A stretch of 64,000 bases of DNA from positions 1 through 64,000 of the forward strand of contig NZ_RRAZ01000001.1 in NCBI RefSeq assembly GCF_003863335.1, written 5' to 3'. Below are positions 26,286-38,099 of this stretch, piece after piece; the first letter of the stretch is position 1, and the number at the start of each line of letters is the position of its first letter. The stretch is from Falsigemmobacter faecalis. Its GTDB lineage: Bacteria > Pseudomonadota > Alphaproteobacteria > Rhodobacterales > Rhodobacteraceae. Under the pieces are notes generated by a model, which was given only the letters and a program-made list of their open reading frames with translations, was not told the DNA's origin and made no database searches. A program made the position numbers and the translations under genes.

Positions 26286-26789
26286 GTGTATCCGACCAGC
26301 TTCGACAAGGAAGACCTTCTGAAATGCGCCCGCGGCGAGCTGTTTGGCCCCGGCAACGCGCAGCTTCCTGCTCCGCCGATGCTGATGATGGACCGCATCA
26401 CTGAGGTCTCGGCGGATGGCGGTGAGCATGGCAAAGGCCACATCAAAGCCGAATTCGACATCACTCCGGACCTGTGGTTCTTCGACTGCCACTTCCCCGG
26501 CAACCCGATTATGCCGGGCTGCCTTGGTCTGGACGGGCTGTGGCAGCTGACGGGCTTTAACCTTGGCTGGCGCGGCTGGCTGGGGCGCGGCTATGCGCTG
26601 GGCGTGGGTGAGGTCAAGCTGACCGGCATGGTCCGCCCTGAGCGTAAGCTTCTGACCTATCACGTTGATTTCACCAAAGCCGTGCAGACCCGCCGCCTGA
26701 CCATGGGTGTCGCGGATGGCCGCGTTGAGGCGGATGGCGAGATCATCTATCTGGTCAAAGACATGAAAGTCGCCCTTTCGGCTTCCTGA
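26286..26789 (+). CDS. fabA: 3-hydroxydecanoyl-ACP dehydratase/isomerase
   Basis: FabA dehydrates 3-hydroxydecanoyl-ACP and isomerises the trans-2 to the cis-3 product, starting anaerobic unsaturated fatty acid synthesis. A GTG start at 26286 ([20 protein letters not shown] follows it) fits the family length of about 168 residues and has AGGAAGAG upstream. The active-site His and Asp are in [20 protein letters not shown]. fabB follows in 25 bases, the classic pairing. Confidence 0.96.
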   Translation: MYPTSFDKEDLLKCARGELFGPGNAQLPAPPMLMMDRITEVSADGGEHGKGHIKAEFDITPDLWFFDCHFPGNPIMPGCLGLDGLWQLTGFNLGWRGWLGRGYALGVGEVKLTGMVRPERKLLTYHVDFTKAVQTRRLTMGVADGRVEADGEIIYLVKDMKVALSAS

Positions 26790-26814
26790 TACTTCCTCCG
26801 GAAAGGAGATCCCT

Positions 26815-28044
26815 ATGCGTCGCGTCGTCATTACCGGCATCGGCATCGTATCCCCCATCGGCAATAATGCCGCCGAAGTGACCGAAAGCCTGCGTCTGGG
26901 CCGTTCGGGCATCGTGGCGTCGGAAGACTATGCAGAGCATGGTTTCCGCAGCCGCGTCCACGGCCAGCCGAAGATCGTTTTCGAAGACCATATCGACAAG
27001 CGCGACCTGCGCTTCATGGGCGACGGCGCGGCTTATAACTTCATCGCCATGGATCAGGCGGTGAAGGATTCGGGCCTCTCCCCCGAGGATGTCTCCAATG
27101 AGCGTACCGGCATCATCGTGGGCTCCGGCGGGCCCTCGACGAAGTCGTTCTACAAAGCCCATAACATCGTGCGCGACAGCGGCTCGCCCAAGCGCATCGG
27201 GCCGTTCGGTGTCACCAAAGGCATGTCCTCGACGAACTCGGCCTGCCTTGCGACACCCTTCAAAATCAAGGGCGTGAACTATTCGATCACCTCCGCCTGC
27301 TCGACCTCAGCGCATTGCATCGGCAATGGCACCGAGCTCATCCAGTTCGGCAAGCAGGACATCGTCTTTGCCGGCGGCGGCGAGGAACTCGACTGGACGC
27401 TGTCGTGCCTTTTCGATGCCATGGGTGCCATGTCGTCGAAATATAACGACAGCCCCGAAACCGCCTCGCGCCCCTTTGACGCCAGCCGTGACGGCTTCGT
27501 CATCTCCGGCGGCGGCGGCATCGTCGTGCTCGAAGAGCTTGAGCACGCCCTCGCCCGGGGTGCCAAAATCTACGCCGAAGTCACCGGCTATGGCGCGACG
27601 TCCGACGGCGCCGATATGGTCGCCCCCTCAGGCGAAGGCGGCGAGCGCTCGATGCGCCAGGCCCTCTCGACCCTGCCGGAAGGCCGCAAAGTCAGCTATA
27701 TCAACGCCCATGGCACCTCGACCCCGGCTGGCGACGTGACGGAAGTCAAAGCCATCCGTCGTGTCTTCGGCGAAGGCAATGTGCCGCCGATCTCTTCGAC
27801 CAAATCGCTGACCGGCCACAGCCTTGGCGCGACCGGCGTGCATGAGGCGATCTATTCGATCCTGATGATGGAGAATAACTTCATCGCAGCCTCGGCCAAT
27901 GTCACCGAGCTTGATCCCGAGATCAAACCGGAAGAAATCGCCACCACCCGCGTCGACAATGTCGAATTCGATTCGGTGCTGTCGAACAGCTTCGGCTTCG
28001 GCGGCACCAACGCCACGCTCGTGCTCAGCAAATACCGCGGCTGA
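26815..28044 (+). CDS. fabB: 3-oxoacyl-ACP synthase I
   Basis: FabB elongates the cis-3 intermediate made by FabA. The 409-residue protein carries the catalytic Cys in [16 protein letters not shown] and active-site His in [12 protein letters not shown] and [12 protein letters not shown]. The glycine-rich [12 protein letters not shown] lies at the C-terminus. It has a GGAAAGGAG ribosome binding site and ends at a strong terminator; a fabI gene, often third in this operon, is absent. Confidence 0.97.
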   Translation: MRRVVITGIGIVSPIGNNAAEVTESLRLGRSGIVASEDYAEHGFRSRVHGQPKIVFEDHIDKRDLRFMGDGAAYNFIAMDQAVKDSGLSPEDVSNERTGIIVGSGGPSTKSFYKAHNIVRDSGSPKRIGPFGVTKGMSSTNSACLATPFKIKGVNYSITSACSTSAHCIGNGTELIQFGKQDIVFAGGGEELDWTLSCLFDAMGAMSSKYNDSPETASRPFDASRDGFVISGGGGIVVLEELEHALARGAKIYAEVTGYGATSDGADMVAPSGEGGERSMRQALSTLPEGRKVSYINAHGTSTPAGDVTEVKAIRRVFGEGNVPPISSTKSLTGHSLGATGVHEAIYSILMMENNFIAASANVTELDPEIKPEEIATTRVDNVEFDSVLSNSFGFGGTNATLVLSKYRG

Positions 28045-28064
28045 TCCGGCCCAGGCTGATTTCA

Positions 28065-28103
28065 AAAGCCCCCCGTGCCACTGCGCACGGGGGGCTTTCT
28101 TTT
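28065..28103 (+). terminator. Intrinsic terminator after fabB
   Basis: Arms AAAGCCCCCCGTGC (28065-28078) and GCACGGGGGGCTTT (28085-28098) form a 14-bp stem followed by CTTTT. It sits between convergent fabB and clpB and directly before a copy of the dispersed repeat. Confidence 0.93.
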
Positions 28104-28162
28104 GGCTTTTAGAAATACTCCCGGGAGGGGTCAGGGGAGGGCAGGCAGCCCTCCCCTGCGGC
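28101..28162 (-). repeat. Dispersed intergenic repeat, copy A (downstream of clpB)
   Basis: Read on the minus strand after the clpB stop: hairpin CAGGGGAGGGC / GCCCTCCCCTG (28158-28132), then GACCCC, then CCCGGGAGTATTTCTAAAAG and GCC. The same layout recurs at 33351-33400, 53790-53848 and 56845-56897. The hairpin followed by an AT-rich tail resembles a terminator, but the tail is conserved beyond a simple T-run. Confidence 0.7.
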
Positions 28163-28163
28163 T

Positions 28164-30782
<2,619 letters not shown>

Positions 30783-30855
30783 CGGGTTCTCCTTGCTGTG
30801 AAGCACCGCTCCGGCCCGCCCGGATCCCCGGCACGGGCCCTGCGGCCTTGCCTTA

Positions 30856-30885
30856 AGATTTGGGAGCGCCCTTCGGAAATGCAAC
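30856..30885 (-). promoter_or_regulatory. Candidate sigma-32-like promoter of clpB
   Basis: On the minus strand, GTTGCAT (30885-30879) and CCCAAATCT (30864-30856) are separated by 14 bases, near the RpoH consensus CTTGAAA-N12/14-CCCCATNT. The -35-like element is also one arm of an inverted repeat, ATGCAAC (30879-30885) and GTTGCAT (30903-30909) on the plus strand. The match is imperfect. Confidence 0.4.
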
Positions 30886-30926
30886 ACCCCGATGCGCCTG
30901 AGGTTGCATGATTTTTTCGCCAGACC

Positions 30927-31700
30927 TCAGCCGCGCTCTTTCGGACGGATCAGCGCCGGGGGCCGCAAAGCCTCAGCCGCTTTGAACAGGCTGAAGGTCT
31001 GGTTCACATAATTCACCACCCCCGACATGGCCTCCATCCAGGCGATCAACTCCGGCGTGCGCTCGGTCTCCACCAGCTGCACGGCGCGGTCCGGGCCATC
31101 GCCTTCAAACTGCACATAAAACAGCGGATCGCCCCGCTTCAGGATCAGATCTTTCGAGGTGTCATGCCATTCCATCGCCCACATCAGCGGCCGCAGCCAG
31201 GCATGAATGGGAAAGCGCCCGCCAAAGATGGTGCCCGGCAGCGGCTGGGCGCGGTAATGGGCAAAACTGTCGAGCTGGGTGATATAGCAGATCTCTTCGG
31301 CCACAAAACAATAGGGCAGCATCAGCTGCACCGTGGGGCGGTCGGGGTAGCGCCACTCCGCCTCACTCACCAGCGCCAGAACCTGGCTCAGCTTATTGCC
31401 CCGAATGGCCGATCCCGCGCCCGCGCGGTTGATCAGATGCGCCTGGCCCTTCTCATCGCGGCCAAAGCCGATCTGCAGATCATAGGGACAGCGGATCATG
31501 AAATAGCGGCTCTCCAGCTGGATCACGCCCGGACAGCGCGCCGCCGATTTCGCATGGCTGCGGTTGGTCTGACGAAAGCTCACCCGCTCCGGCGGATCAA
31601 AAAGCACCGCCCCCTTATCAGAGTTCAGAAACCACCCCACCCGCAGCGGACCACTGCCGGGGCTGCCCTCAGGGCGCGTGAGGTTGATGGTAATCTCCAT
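30927..31700 (-). CDS. Conserved-looking protein of unknown function
   Basis: I do not recognise this 257-residue protein. It is soluble, with no signal peptide or membrane helix, rich in aromatic residues (FMIRCPYDLQIGFG, MLPYCFVAEEICYITQLD, RFPIHAWLRPLMWAMEW) and ends basic (LIRPKERG). The start at 31700 (MEITINLTRPEG) has GGGAGAG upstream. Coding pattern is strong. It lies between the helicase gene and clpB on the same strand, 60 bases after the helicase stop. Confidence 0.75.
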   Translation of the reverse strand: MEITINLTRPEGSPGSGPLRVGWFLNSDKGAVLFDPPERVSFRQTNRSHAKSAARCPGVIQLESRYFMIRCPYDLQIGFGRDEKGQAHLINRAGAGSAIRGNKLSQVLALVSEAEWRYPDRPTVQLMLPYCFVAEEICYITQLDSFAHYRAQPLPGTIFGGRFPIHAWLRPLMWAMEWHDTSKDLILKRGDPLFYVQFEGDGPDRAVQLVETERTPELIAWMEAMSGVVNYVNQTFSLFKAAEALRPPALIRPKERG

Positions 31701-31760
31701 GGATCGCTCTCCCGCTGGGCCCCCGCCCGCCACCATGCTGGCGCAGAGGGCGGCAGGGCG

Positions 31761-33293
31761 TCAATCGCTCTCGGAGGTCAGCGTCAGAGTGGCCGGGGCG
31801 GTGATCTTCAGATCCTCCACCGTCAGCTCATATTTCGGCCGCGCCAACCGGTTGCGCACCACCCAGTAAAGCCGGTTCTCGGCCCGGGTGATCGCCACAT
31901 AGGCCAGCCGCTTCCAAAGCGGCAAGCCCGCCTCCGAGCGCCCGGCCCGCGCCGCCGCCCAAAGATCGGGCGCAAAAACCTGCACCTCAGGCCATTGCGA
32001 GCCTTGCGCCTTATGGATCGTCACCGCCGCCCCATGCAGGAAAGTAGCCCCCATCCGGGCCGCAGCCGGGATAAAAGGTTCTTCCTCATCAGGTTTTTCA
32101 ATCTTGATGATCGAGGCCGCCGAGACCTGGGGATCATCCGCGCCAAAGACATGCAGACGCGCAAAGCCGTCCTTCTTGCCCGGCCCCAGATAGATCACCT
32201 GAGCGCCCTTAATCAGGCCCCGCGCCTCCAGATCAATGCGCTTCTTGCGATGCTTCAAGGGCAGCTCAATCCCGTCGCAGATCAAAGGCTCCCCGGTCAG
32301 CAGCTCGGTCTCCGGCGCGCCATGGGCGGCCCGAAAGGCCGTAATCAGCCGGATCCTGGTGGCATTGCGCCAGACCAGCACCGGAGAGCGCGCCATCAGA
32401 TCGGCATCCACCCGCTCCGCCATGACCACCCGGTCATCGCGCCGCGCGGCTTCACCCACCATGGCCTCAAAATCCTCAAAGCTGATCCCGGGATCGGCCA
32501 GCGCATGGGCCAGATCCAGGATCGGACTGTCGGTCTGCTGGCGGTGGATCCGCTCCAGATGCACGCGGCGCTCTTTTGGCAGCCGGTCAAAAACCATCTC
32601 CCCCGACAGCCCCACCGGCGCCAGCTGCGCGGGATCGCCAAACAGCACCAGCGTCGGGAAAATCTCTTTCAAATCCTCGAACTGCCGCTCATCCAGCATC
32701 GAGCTTTCGTCAATAAAACCGATGTCCAAAGGCTCTTCACGCCGCTTCCAGCCCTGAATGAAATCCGACCCCCGCAGCCCCGCCGCCGCCAGCGCACCGG
32801 GAATGGATTTCACATTCTCAAAAAACGCCCGCGCCCGCTCCAGCGCCTGCTCGGTCAGCTCTTCCATCACCGGCTTCTCGCCGGTCCCCGCCAGCCACTC
32901 CGCCAGCTTCTCATATTCCGGCGCATAGATCGGCGTGTAAAGAATGCGGTGAATCGTCGTCGCCGGCACCCCGCGTGAGCGCAGCACCGAGGCCGCCTTA
33001 TTCGTCGGCGCCAGCACCGCCAGCGTGCGCCGCTCGCGCCGCTTCCTGCCCTCATAATCGCCAGAGACGATCTCCAGACCGGCCTCCGTCAGCTCCTTCA
33101 CCAGCTGCGAGAGCAACATGGTCTTGCCCGAGCCCGCCTTGCCGGTCACCGCCAGAACGCCGCCCCCGCTGCCATCGGGCGCATCCAGAATGCCGTCGGC
33201 AGCATTCACCCCCGCCTTCAGCAAAAGCGCCTGAACGCGGTCAAAGGCCTCAGCCTGGTCGTCGGAGAAAATAATGCTCGGAGTGCTGCTCAT
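31761..33293 (-). CDS. RecD-like ATP-dependent DNA helicase
   Basis: The 510-residue superfamily 1 helicase has Walker A AVTGKAGSGKTML (about residues 48-60), Walker B IGFIDESSML, motif III LFGDPAQLAPVG and a UvrD/RecD-like C-terminal part VTIHKAQGSQWPEVQVF followed by YVAITRAENRLYWVV. There are no nuclease residues and no adjacent recB/recC, so it acts as a stand-alone RecD2/Pif1-like helicase, probably in repair. The start is uncertain because no good ribosome binding site precedes MSSTPSI. Confidence 0.88.
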   Translation of the reverse strand: MSSTPSIIFSDDQAEAFDRVQALLLKAGVNAADGILDAPDGSGGGVLAVTGKAGSGKTMLLSQLVKELTEAGLEIVSGDYEGRKRRERRTLAVLAPTNKAASVLRSRGVPATTIHRILYTPIYAPEYEKLAEWLAGTGEKPVMEELTEQALERARAFFENVKSIPGALAAAGLRGSDFIQGWKRREEPLDIGFIDESSMLDERQFEDLKEIFPTLVLFGDPAQLAPVGLSGEMVFDRLPKERRVHLERIHRQQTDSPILDLAHALADPGISFEDFEAMVGEAARRDDRVVMAERVDADLMARSPVLVWRNATRIRLITAFRAAHGAPETELLTGEPLICDGIELPLKHRKKRIDLEARGLIKGAQVIYLGPGKKDGFARLHVFGADDPQVSAASIIKIEKPDEEEPFIPAAARMGATFLHGAAVTIHKAQGSQWPEVQVFAPDLWAAARAGRSEAGLPLWKRLAYVAITRAENRLYWVVRNRLARPKYELTVEDLKITAPATLTLTSESD

Positions 33294-33350
33294 GGGCGCG
33301 ACCATAGCGACAGCCGCACCCAAAGGAAATCCGCTGCCCCGCCCCGCGCT

Positions 33351-33400
33351 TTGGCTTTTTCAAAATACTCCGGGGGTCCGGGGGCAGCGCCCCCGGGGTC
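33351..33400 (-). repeat. Dispersed intergenic repeat, copy B (downstream of the SDR gene)
   Basis: Minus-strand reading after the SDR stop: hairpin CCGGGGGC / GCCCCCGG (33396-33378, 3-base loop), then GACCCCCGGAGTATTTTGAA and AAAGCCAA. It has the same architecture and tail as copies A, C and D. Confidence 0.7.
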
Positions 33401-33416
33401 GCCCCAAAGTACCGCC

Positions 33417-34160
33417 TCAGATGCAGCGGCCGCCGTCGACTTCCATGGCCACCCCCGTCACCATCGAAGCCTCGTCTGAGCACAGATAAAGCGCCGCATT
33501 GGCCAGATCCTCCGGCGTCGAGAACCGCCCCAGAGGAATGGTCGAGAGAAACTTCGCCCGCATCTCCGGTGTATCTTCCCCCATGAAACTCGCCAGCAGC
33601 GGCGTCTCACCCGCCACCGGATTAAGCGCATTCACCCGCACGCCAAAAGGCGCCAGCTCCACGGCCATGGCGCGGGTCGCGGTGATCACAAACCCCTTGG
33701 AGGCATTATACCAGCTGAGCTTCGGCCGCGGGCTGACCCCGGCGGTCGAGGCGATATTCAGAATAGCCCCCGAGCGGCGCGCCTTCATCTCCCCGGCAAA
33801 AGCCCGGGCCATCAGATAGATGGATTTGGCATTGACCGCGAGCACCCGGTCAAAATCCGCCTCAGAAATCTCTTCCATAAACCCAGGCAGATGGGTGACC
33901 CCGGCATTGTTCACCAAAATATCCGGTGCCCCGCCAAAAGCGGCTTTCGCAGCCTCGGCCAGGGCCGCCACCGAAGCGCCATCCGCCACATTGCAGGCCA
34001 CAGCGATCCCGCCGATCTCGGCGGCAACAGCTTCAGCAGCCGCAGGGTTGATATCGGCCAGGATGACCCGCGCCCCCTCCTGCACGAAACGCCGCGCGAT
34101 ACCCGCGCCAAAGCCCGAACCCGCACCGGTTACAATCGCCGTTTTTCCCTGAAGCCGCAT
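33417..34160 (-). CDS. Short-chain dehydrogenase/reductase
   Basis: The 247-residue protein is a classical SDR: cofactor motif TGAGSGFG near residue 12, NNAG at about 87, Ser in LNIASTAGVSP, YNASK (Tyr and Lys) at about 152-156, and the C-terminal VTGVAMEVDGG. It probably uses NAD(H) or NADP(H); substrate unknown. A 67-bp gap separates it from the marR-like gene upstream, and repeat copy B follows its stop. Confidence 0.9.
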   Translation of the reverse strand: MRLQGKTAIVTGAGSGFGAGIARRFVQEGARVILADINPAAAEAVAAEIGGIAVACNVADGASVAALAEAAKAAFGGAPDILVNNAGVTHLPGFMEEISEADFDRVLAVNAKSIYLMARAFAGEMKARRSGAILNIASTAGVSPRPKLSWYNASKGFVITATRAMAVELAPFGVRVNALNPVAGETPLLASFMGEDTPEMRAKFLSTIPLGRFSTPEDLANAALYLCSDEASMVTGVAMEVDGGRCI

Positions 34161-34227
34161 CCCGTTCCTCCTGTCAGCCTGGGGCGAACTAGGCCACGGA
34201 TCCAAAGGCTTCGCAAGCGAGAGGGCG

Positions 34228-34671
34228 CTACTCCTCGCCGCCAAAGCGCTGGCGCAGATCGCGCAGCACCGGCAGCGCCGCGCGCACGCGGTCCTCGCCA
34301 AGCGCGGTCACCGTGCCCGCAATCAGCGGCACAATGGCCTGAAGGGCGGCATCGCGCGCAGCCCGTCCCGCCGGGCTGATCGCCACGAATTTGCGCCGCG
34401 CATCGTCCCAGTCAGGCCGGATATGCACATGCCCGGCCCATTCGAGCCGCGCCAGCGTATTGGTCATCGCCCCGCGGGTGACGTGAAAGGCCCGGGCCAG
34501 CTGCGCAGGCGTGCGCTCTTCGCCCGCCCGCGCCAGCAGGTTCAGCACCGAGAAATGCGACAGCTCCATGCCCTTTGGCAGGGCGCGGCTTAACTCGGCC
34601 CGCGCCAGCTGGTCGGCCATAAAGAGTTCGCTGAACAGAGCGACGGCCAGATCACCGGTGCGGTCACTCAT
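34228..34671 (-). CDS. MarR-family transcriptional regulator
   Basis: The 147-residue winged-helix protein shows a MarR pattern: dimerisation helices at both ends, a recognition helix in TPAQLARAFHVTRGAMTNTLARLE (read TPAQLARAFHVT then RGAMTNTLARLE), and the wing DWDDARRKFVAISPAG. MarR proteins respond to small aromatic or oxidising compounds. It starts three bases after the nitrilase-family stop and may regulate the neighbouring SDR or its own operon. Confidence 0.9.
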   Translation of the reverse strand: MSDRTGDLAVALFSELFMADQLARAELSRALPKGMELSHFSVLNLLARAGEERTPAQLARAFHVTRGAMTNTLARLEWAGHVHIRPDWDDARRKFVAISPAGRAARDAALQAIVPLIAGTVTALGEDRVRAALPVLRDLRQRFGGEE

Positions 34672-34674
34672 GCT

Positions 34675-35505
34675 TTACGGGCCCGAAAACGGGCGGTCAT
34701 GGCTGAGGGATGGCACGCGGTGGCGCGCCGTCTCCACGGCCTCCATGGAGATATCGGCGAAGATCACCCCAGGCTCGGTGCCGGCATCGGCCACCACTTC
34801 GCCCCAGGGCGCGATAATCATCGAATGCCCGAAAGTCCGCCGTCCCGGTCCGTCCGGCTGCGGGTGATGCCCGGTCTGCGCCGGAGCCAGCACCCAGGCG
34901 CCGTTCTCAATCGCGCGGGCGCGCAGCAGAACTTCCCAATGCGCCGCCCCGGTGATGTGGTTAAAGGCAGCCGGGATCGCAAGGATTTTCGCCCCCTTCT
35001 GCGCCAGCGCCCGAAAGAGATGCGGGAAGCGCAGATCATAACAGACCGACATCCCCAGCGGACCCATCGGCGTCTCGGCCACCACGGCCTGCGCACCGGG
35101 GCGATAGGCGGCAGATTCGCGAAAGACCTCGGTTTCCGAGACATTCACGTCAAACATATGGATCTTGTCGTAGCGCGCCTTAATCTCTCCATCCGGCCCG
35201 ATCAGAAAAGAGCGGTTGGCAAACCGGCCATCCGCATCTTCCGTCCGGAGCCCGATCGAGCCGATCAACAGCCAGATCCCCGATTTTGCCGCCTCTTCGC
35301 GCAAAGCCTGCAGCGTCAGATCATCTTCCTCGCGGGCGATGACCTTTTGCTGCCAGTCGCGCCGCGCACTCATCAGATGGGTACACTCGGGGGTCAGCAC
35401 AAAGTCTGCGCCCCCCGCCACGGCCTCGCGGATCAGCGCGAGGGTGGGGCCAAGGTTCTCTGCGGGGTCTTCCCCGACATTGAGCTGAATGACAGCGGCG
35501 CGCAT
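34675..35505 (-). CDS. Nitrilase-superfamily carbon-nitrogen hydrolase (Nit1/NitB-like amidohydrolase)
   Basis: The 276-residue enzyme has the catalytic triad: Glu in LTPECTHLM, Lys in RYDKIHMFDVNVSE, Cys in GMSVCYDLRFPHLF. The DKIHMFDV stretch is typical of the Nit1 branch, which hydrolyses deaminated glutathione; substrate here is inference. It follows grxC by four bases, which fits a glutathione-linked role. Confidence 0.88.
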   Translation of the reverse strand: MRAAVIQLNVGEDPAENLGPTLALIREAVAGGADFVLTPECTHLMSARRDWQQKVIAREEDDLTLQALREEAAKSGIWLLIGSIGLRTEDADGRFANRSFLIGPDGEIKARYDKIHMFDVNVSETEVFRESAAYRPGAQAVVAETPMGPLGMSVCYDLRFPHLFRALAQKGAKILAIPAAFNHITGAAHWEVLLRARAIENGAWVLAPAQTGHHPQPDGPGRRTFGHSMIIAPWGEVVADAGTEPGVIFADISMEAVETARHRVPSLSHDRPFSGP

Positions 35506-35509
35506 GGGA

Positions 35510-35767
35510 TCAGTCCTTCAGCAGCGGATCGAGTTTTCCGGCCGCATCCAGCGCATGGATGTCATCCGAGCCGCCGATCAGGCGGTCGTTGATGAAGATC
35601 TGCGGCACGGTGCGGCCCCCATTGGCGCGCAGGGTCATCTTCTCACGCAGGCCCGGATCGCGGCTGACGTCGATTTCAGTGAAGGCCACGCCCTTGGCAG
35701 TCAGCAGCCGTTTGGCCCGCTGGCAATAGGGGCAGGTGGGGGTGGTGTAGATTTCAACAATGCTCAT
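35510..35767 (-). CDS. grxC: Glutaredoxin 3
   Basis: The 85-residue protein has the dithiol site TCPYC near residues 10-14, the TVPQIFIN cis-Pro strand and GGSDDIHALDAAGKL. It reduces disulfides with glutathione. It heads a minus-strand operon grxC, nitrilase-family gene, marR-like gene, with gaps of 3-4 bases. Confidence 0.96.
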   Translation of the reverse strand: MSIVEIYTTPTCPYCQRAKRLLTAKGVAFTEIDVSRDPGLREKMTLRANGGRTVPQIFINDRLIGGSDDIHALDAAGKLDPLLKD

Positions 35768-36151
35768 CAGAGGCTCCCTGAACGCCTTGGTCTCAGACTA
35801 TAGGCGGATGGCGGGCAGGCACAACCACCGCTGCGGCTGCAGCCTGCCTTCGGGCGAATCTGGTGAAGAGATGGGCCGGAATGTGGCGCAGATGTGGAGA
35901 GTGGCCCCAGGCCCCGCAAAGACTGTTTCCGGGGTGCGCTTAATGCGCGGATCCTGCAGGCCTCAGCAAAACATGGATAATTTGGGCAGCTTCGCGGGGA
36001 TCTCCGGGTTCTGCCGGTCCCTGAAGCGGGGGTGGCACTGCGCCGCGGCACATGGGCAGATTCCCTGGACTCGTCTCGGGCTTTCCCAATTCCGGCCTCA
36101 ATCTGCCGTCATTCAGGGAGCTGGCCCGATGGTGCGCCGAAGGGGAAAATG
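35768..36151. other. Intergenic gap between grxC and lysR-like gene
   Basis: Divergent genes leave 384 bases with no convincing coding region; open frames on either strand are compositionally poor and lack ribosome binding sites. comF, which often precedes grxC in this order, is not here. Promoters of both flanking genes should lie here, but no clear elements stood out. Confidence 0.45.
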
Positions 36152-37057
36152 ATGGACCGACTGACAGAGATGGAAGCCTTTGCCACCGTGGTGGATCAGG
36201 GTGGATTTACCGATGCTGCCCGTAAAATGGGCATCTCAAAATCGGCGGTCTCCAAACATGTCTCGGCCCTTGAGGCGCGTCTGGGGGCGCGGCTTCTGAA
36301 CCGCACCACAAGGCGGGTCTCGCCGACTGAGATTGGTCTGGCCTATTACGACCGGGCGCGGCGGGTGCTGAATGACGCCGGTGAGGCCGATGCGCTGGTC
36401 ACCTCGATGCAAAGCGCGCCTTCCGGGCTGTTGCGCATCTCAGTGGCGACGGATTTCGGGGTGAACCATATCTCGCCGGTTTTGAGTGATTTTCTGACCG
36501 AATATCCCGAAATCACCGTCAATATGGTGCTGAACACCCGCTATGTGGAGCTGATCTCGGAAGGTTTCGACATGGCCATCCGCATCGGTGAGCAGGAGGA
36601 CAGCAGCCTGCGCGCCCGCCGGCTGTGTGAGACCTCGCAGCGGATGATTGCCGCTCCGGGCTATCTGCAGAAGTTCGGCCGGCCCCAGCGGCTGGAAGAT
36701 CTGAACGACCACAAGCTGCTGCATTACTCCAGCCAGGCGGCGGGGAATGTCTGGAAGATCACCGCGGCCTCGGGCGAAAAGCGGCAGATCCGCTCCAACG
36801 GCTGGCTGACGGTGAACGACGGGCAGTCGCTTTTGAACGCCGCGATCTCGGGTCTGGGCATCGCGCTGCTGCCGTCGTTTCTTTACGCCGATGCTTTGCG
36901 CCAGGGGCTGGTGGAAGATGTCATGCCCGCGCTGCCCGGAGAGACGCTTGGAATTTATGCAGTCTATCCGCCAGGGCGCTTCACGCAGCCCAAAGTTCGG
37001 GCATTCATTGATTTCCTCGTGCAGACCTATGCGCAGAAGGGGCCGGAGTCCTGGTGA
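36152..37057 (+). CDS. LysR-family transcriptional regulator
   Basis: The 301-residue protein has the N-terminal helix-turn-helix (MEAFATVVDQGGFTDAARKM, then SKSAVSKHVSALEARLGARL) and a periplasmic-binding-like effector domain. It resembles the CrgA/DsdC-type single regulators that often act on a nearby divergent gene; the divergent neighbour here is grxC, 384 bases away. The second of two adjacent ATGs was chosen for its spacing from AAGGGG. Confidence 0.9.
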   Translation: MDRLTEMEAFATVVDQGGFTDAARKMGISKSAVSKHVSALEARLGARLLNRTTRRVSPTEIGLAYYDRARRVLNDAGEADALVTSMQSAPSGLLRISVATDFGVNHISPVLSDFLTEYPEITVNMVLNTRYVELISEGFDMAIRIGEQEDSSLRARRLCETSQRMIAAPGYLQKFGRPQRLEDLNDHKLLHYSSQAAGNVWKITAASGEKRQIRSNGWLTVNDGQSLLNAAISGLGIALLPSFLYADALRQGLVEDVMPALPGETLGIYAVYPPGRFTQPKVRAFIDFLVQTYAQKGPESW

Positions 37058-37111
37058 TCTGCCAGGCTCGGGTCAGGGCCGGTCAGCGGCCAGTGTCTGA
37101 GTGCGCAAACT

Positions 37112-38053
37112 TTAGCGGGTCGGGGTCACGATGGCTTCGACCCGTCTGTTTTCCGCCCGCCCTTCGGCGGTATCATTAGAGGCCAGCGGGGTCTGATCGC
37201 CCTCGCCTCTGGCTTTCAGGCGGCTCTCTGCCACGCCAAACTCGCGGATCATCAGCAGGCGCAGGCTTTCGGCGCGGCGGTGCGAGAGGGTGAGATTGCT
37301 CTCGGGATTGCCGGTCGCGTCGGAATGGCCAACCAGGGTCACCTCACGGTCAGGATGGGCCTGAAGCCAGGCGGCCAGCGCCTGCAAAGGCGCGCGGTCA
37401 TAATCCGAAAGCGCCGCCCCGCCCGAGGCAAAGCTGAGGCCCGGCAGCACGACCCTTGCGGCAGCCTCCAGCGCGGCGCCGATCTCTCCGGCGGCAACGG
37501 GCAGGGGGATCGCGGGGATGGGAAGCGACGGGGGCTCAGTTGCCGGCTGCACCTCGATAGTCTGCGCAAAGCCCGCCTGCGCCCCTTCAGAGCGGCTGAC
37601 CAGCAGGCTCAGGACCGAAGTCTCCTCCCCCCGGCCCCGCCGTGCCGCAAGATAGCGGAAGTCGGCCAGATCAACATGCATATCCGGCTCTGGCAGCACG
37701 CGGGTGGAATAGCGGAAATCAAAGCCGCCACAGCCCCGGCCCTCGCATTCATAGATCAGCGACCACCCCTCTGCCTGCAGCTTCTCGCGCAGCGGGACAA
37801 AGAGATCGAGGGTGGATTTTCCCGTGCCAGACCAGCGCCATGCGGTCTGAATGACCTGACCTTCGCTGTGGCGTGTCAGCATAGAGCCGCCATCCCAGGG
37901 TCCGATCGGCAGCGCATAGCTGCCCGAGGGCTCCTGATGCTGGGCCACACGCTCAGCCCCGGCAGGGACAAGCGTGCCTGCCGCCTTTGCCAGGACGGGA
38001 AGCAGGAATAGGCCTGCAATCAGCGCTATTCGCAACACAAACGTAAAACTCAT
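37112..38053 (-). CDS. OmpA-family outer membrane/peptidoglycan-associated protein
   Basis: The 313-residue protein has a signal peptide (residues 1-24), a unique N-terminal domain with two Cys (YECEGRGCGG) and a C-terminal OmpA-like domain (about residues 200-313) with VTLVGHSDATGNPESNLTLSHRRAESL. The conserved Asp and Arg that hold diaminopimelate are present. It has no beta-barrel and is likely periplasmic or outer-membrane linked. It follows the GNAT gene at 38100 by 46 bases. Confidence 0.87.
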   Translation of the reverse strand: MSFTFVLRIALIAGLFLLPVLAKAAGTLVPAGAERVAQHQEPSGSYALPIGPWDGGSMLTRHSEGQVIQTAWRWSGTGKSTLDLFVPLREKLQAEGWSLIYECEGRGCGGFDFRYSTRVLPEPDMHVDLADFRYLAARRGRGEETSVLSLLVSRSEGAQAGFAQTIEVQPATEPPSLPIPAIPLPVAAGEIGAALEAAARVVLPGLSFASGGAALSDYDRAPLQALAAWLQAHPDREVTLVGHSDATGNPESNLTLSHRRAESLRLLMIREFGVAESRLKARGEGDQTPLASNDTAEGRAENRRVEAIVTPTR

Positions 38054-38099
38054 GACCCAGCAGCGGTTCCGGCAGCACATTAAAGAAGCCCCAACCAGA

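Noticed and set aside
31164-32978. A 604-codon open frame on the plus strand
   Set aside because: It lies antisense to the RecD-like helicase and the unknown 257-residue protein; low-complexity Arg/His/Gln composition.
35767-36051. Possible comF upstream of grxC
   Set aside because: The frame there has no ComF Cys or phosphoribosyltransferase motif.
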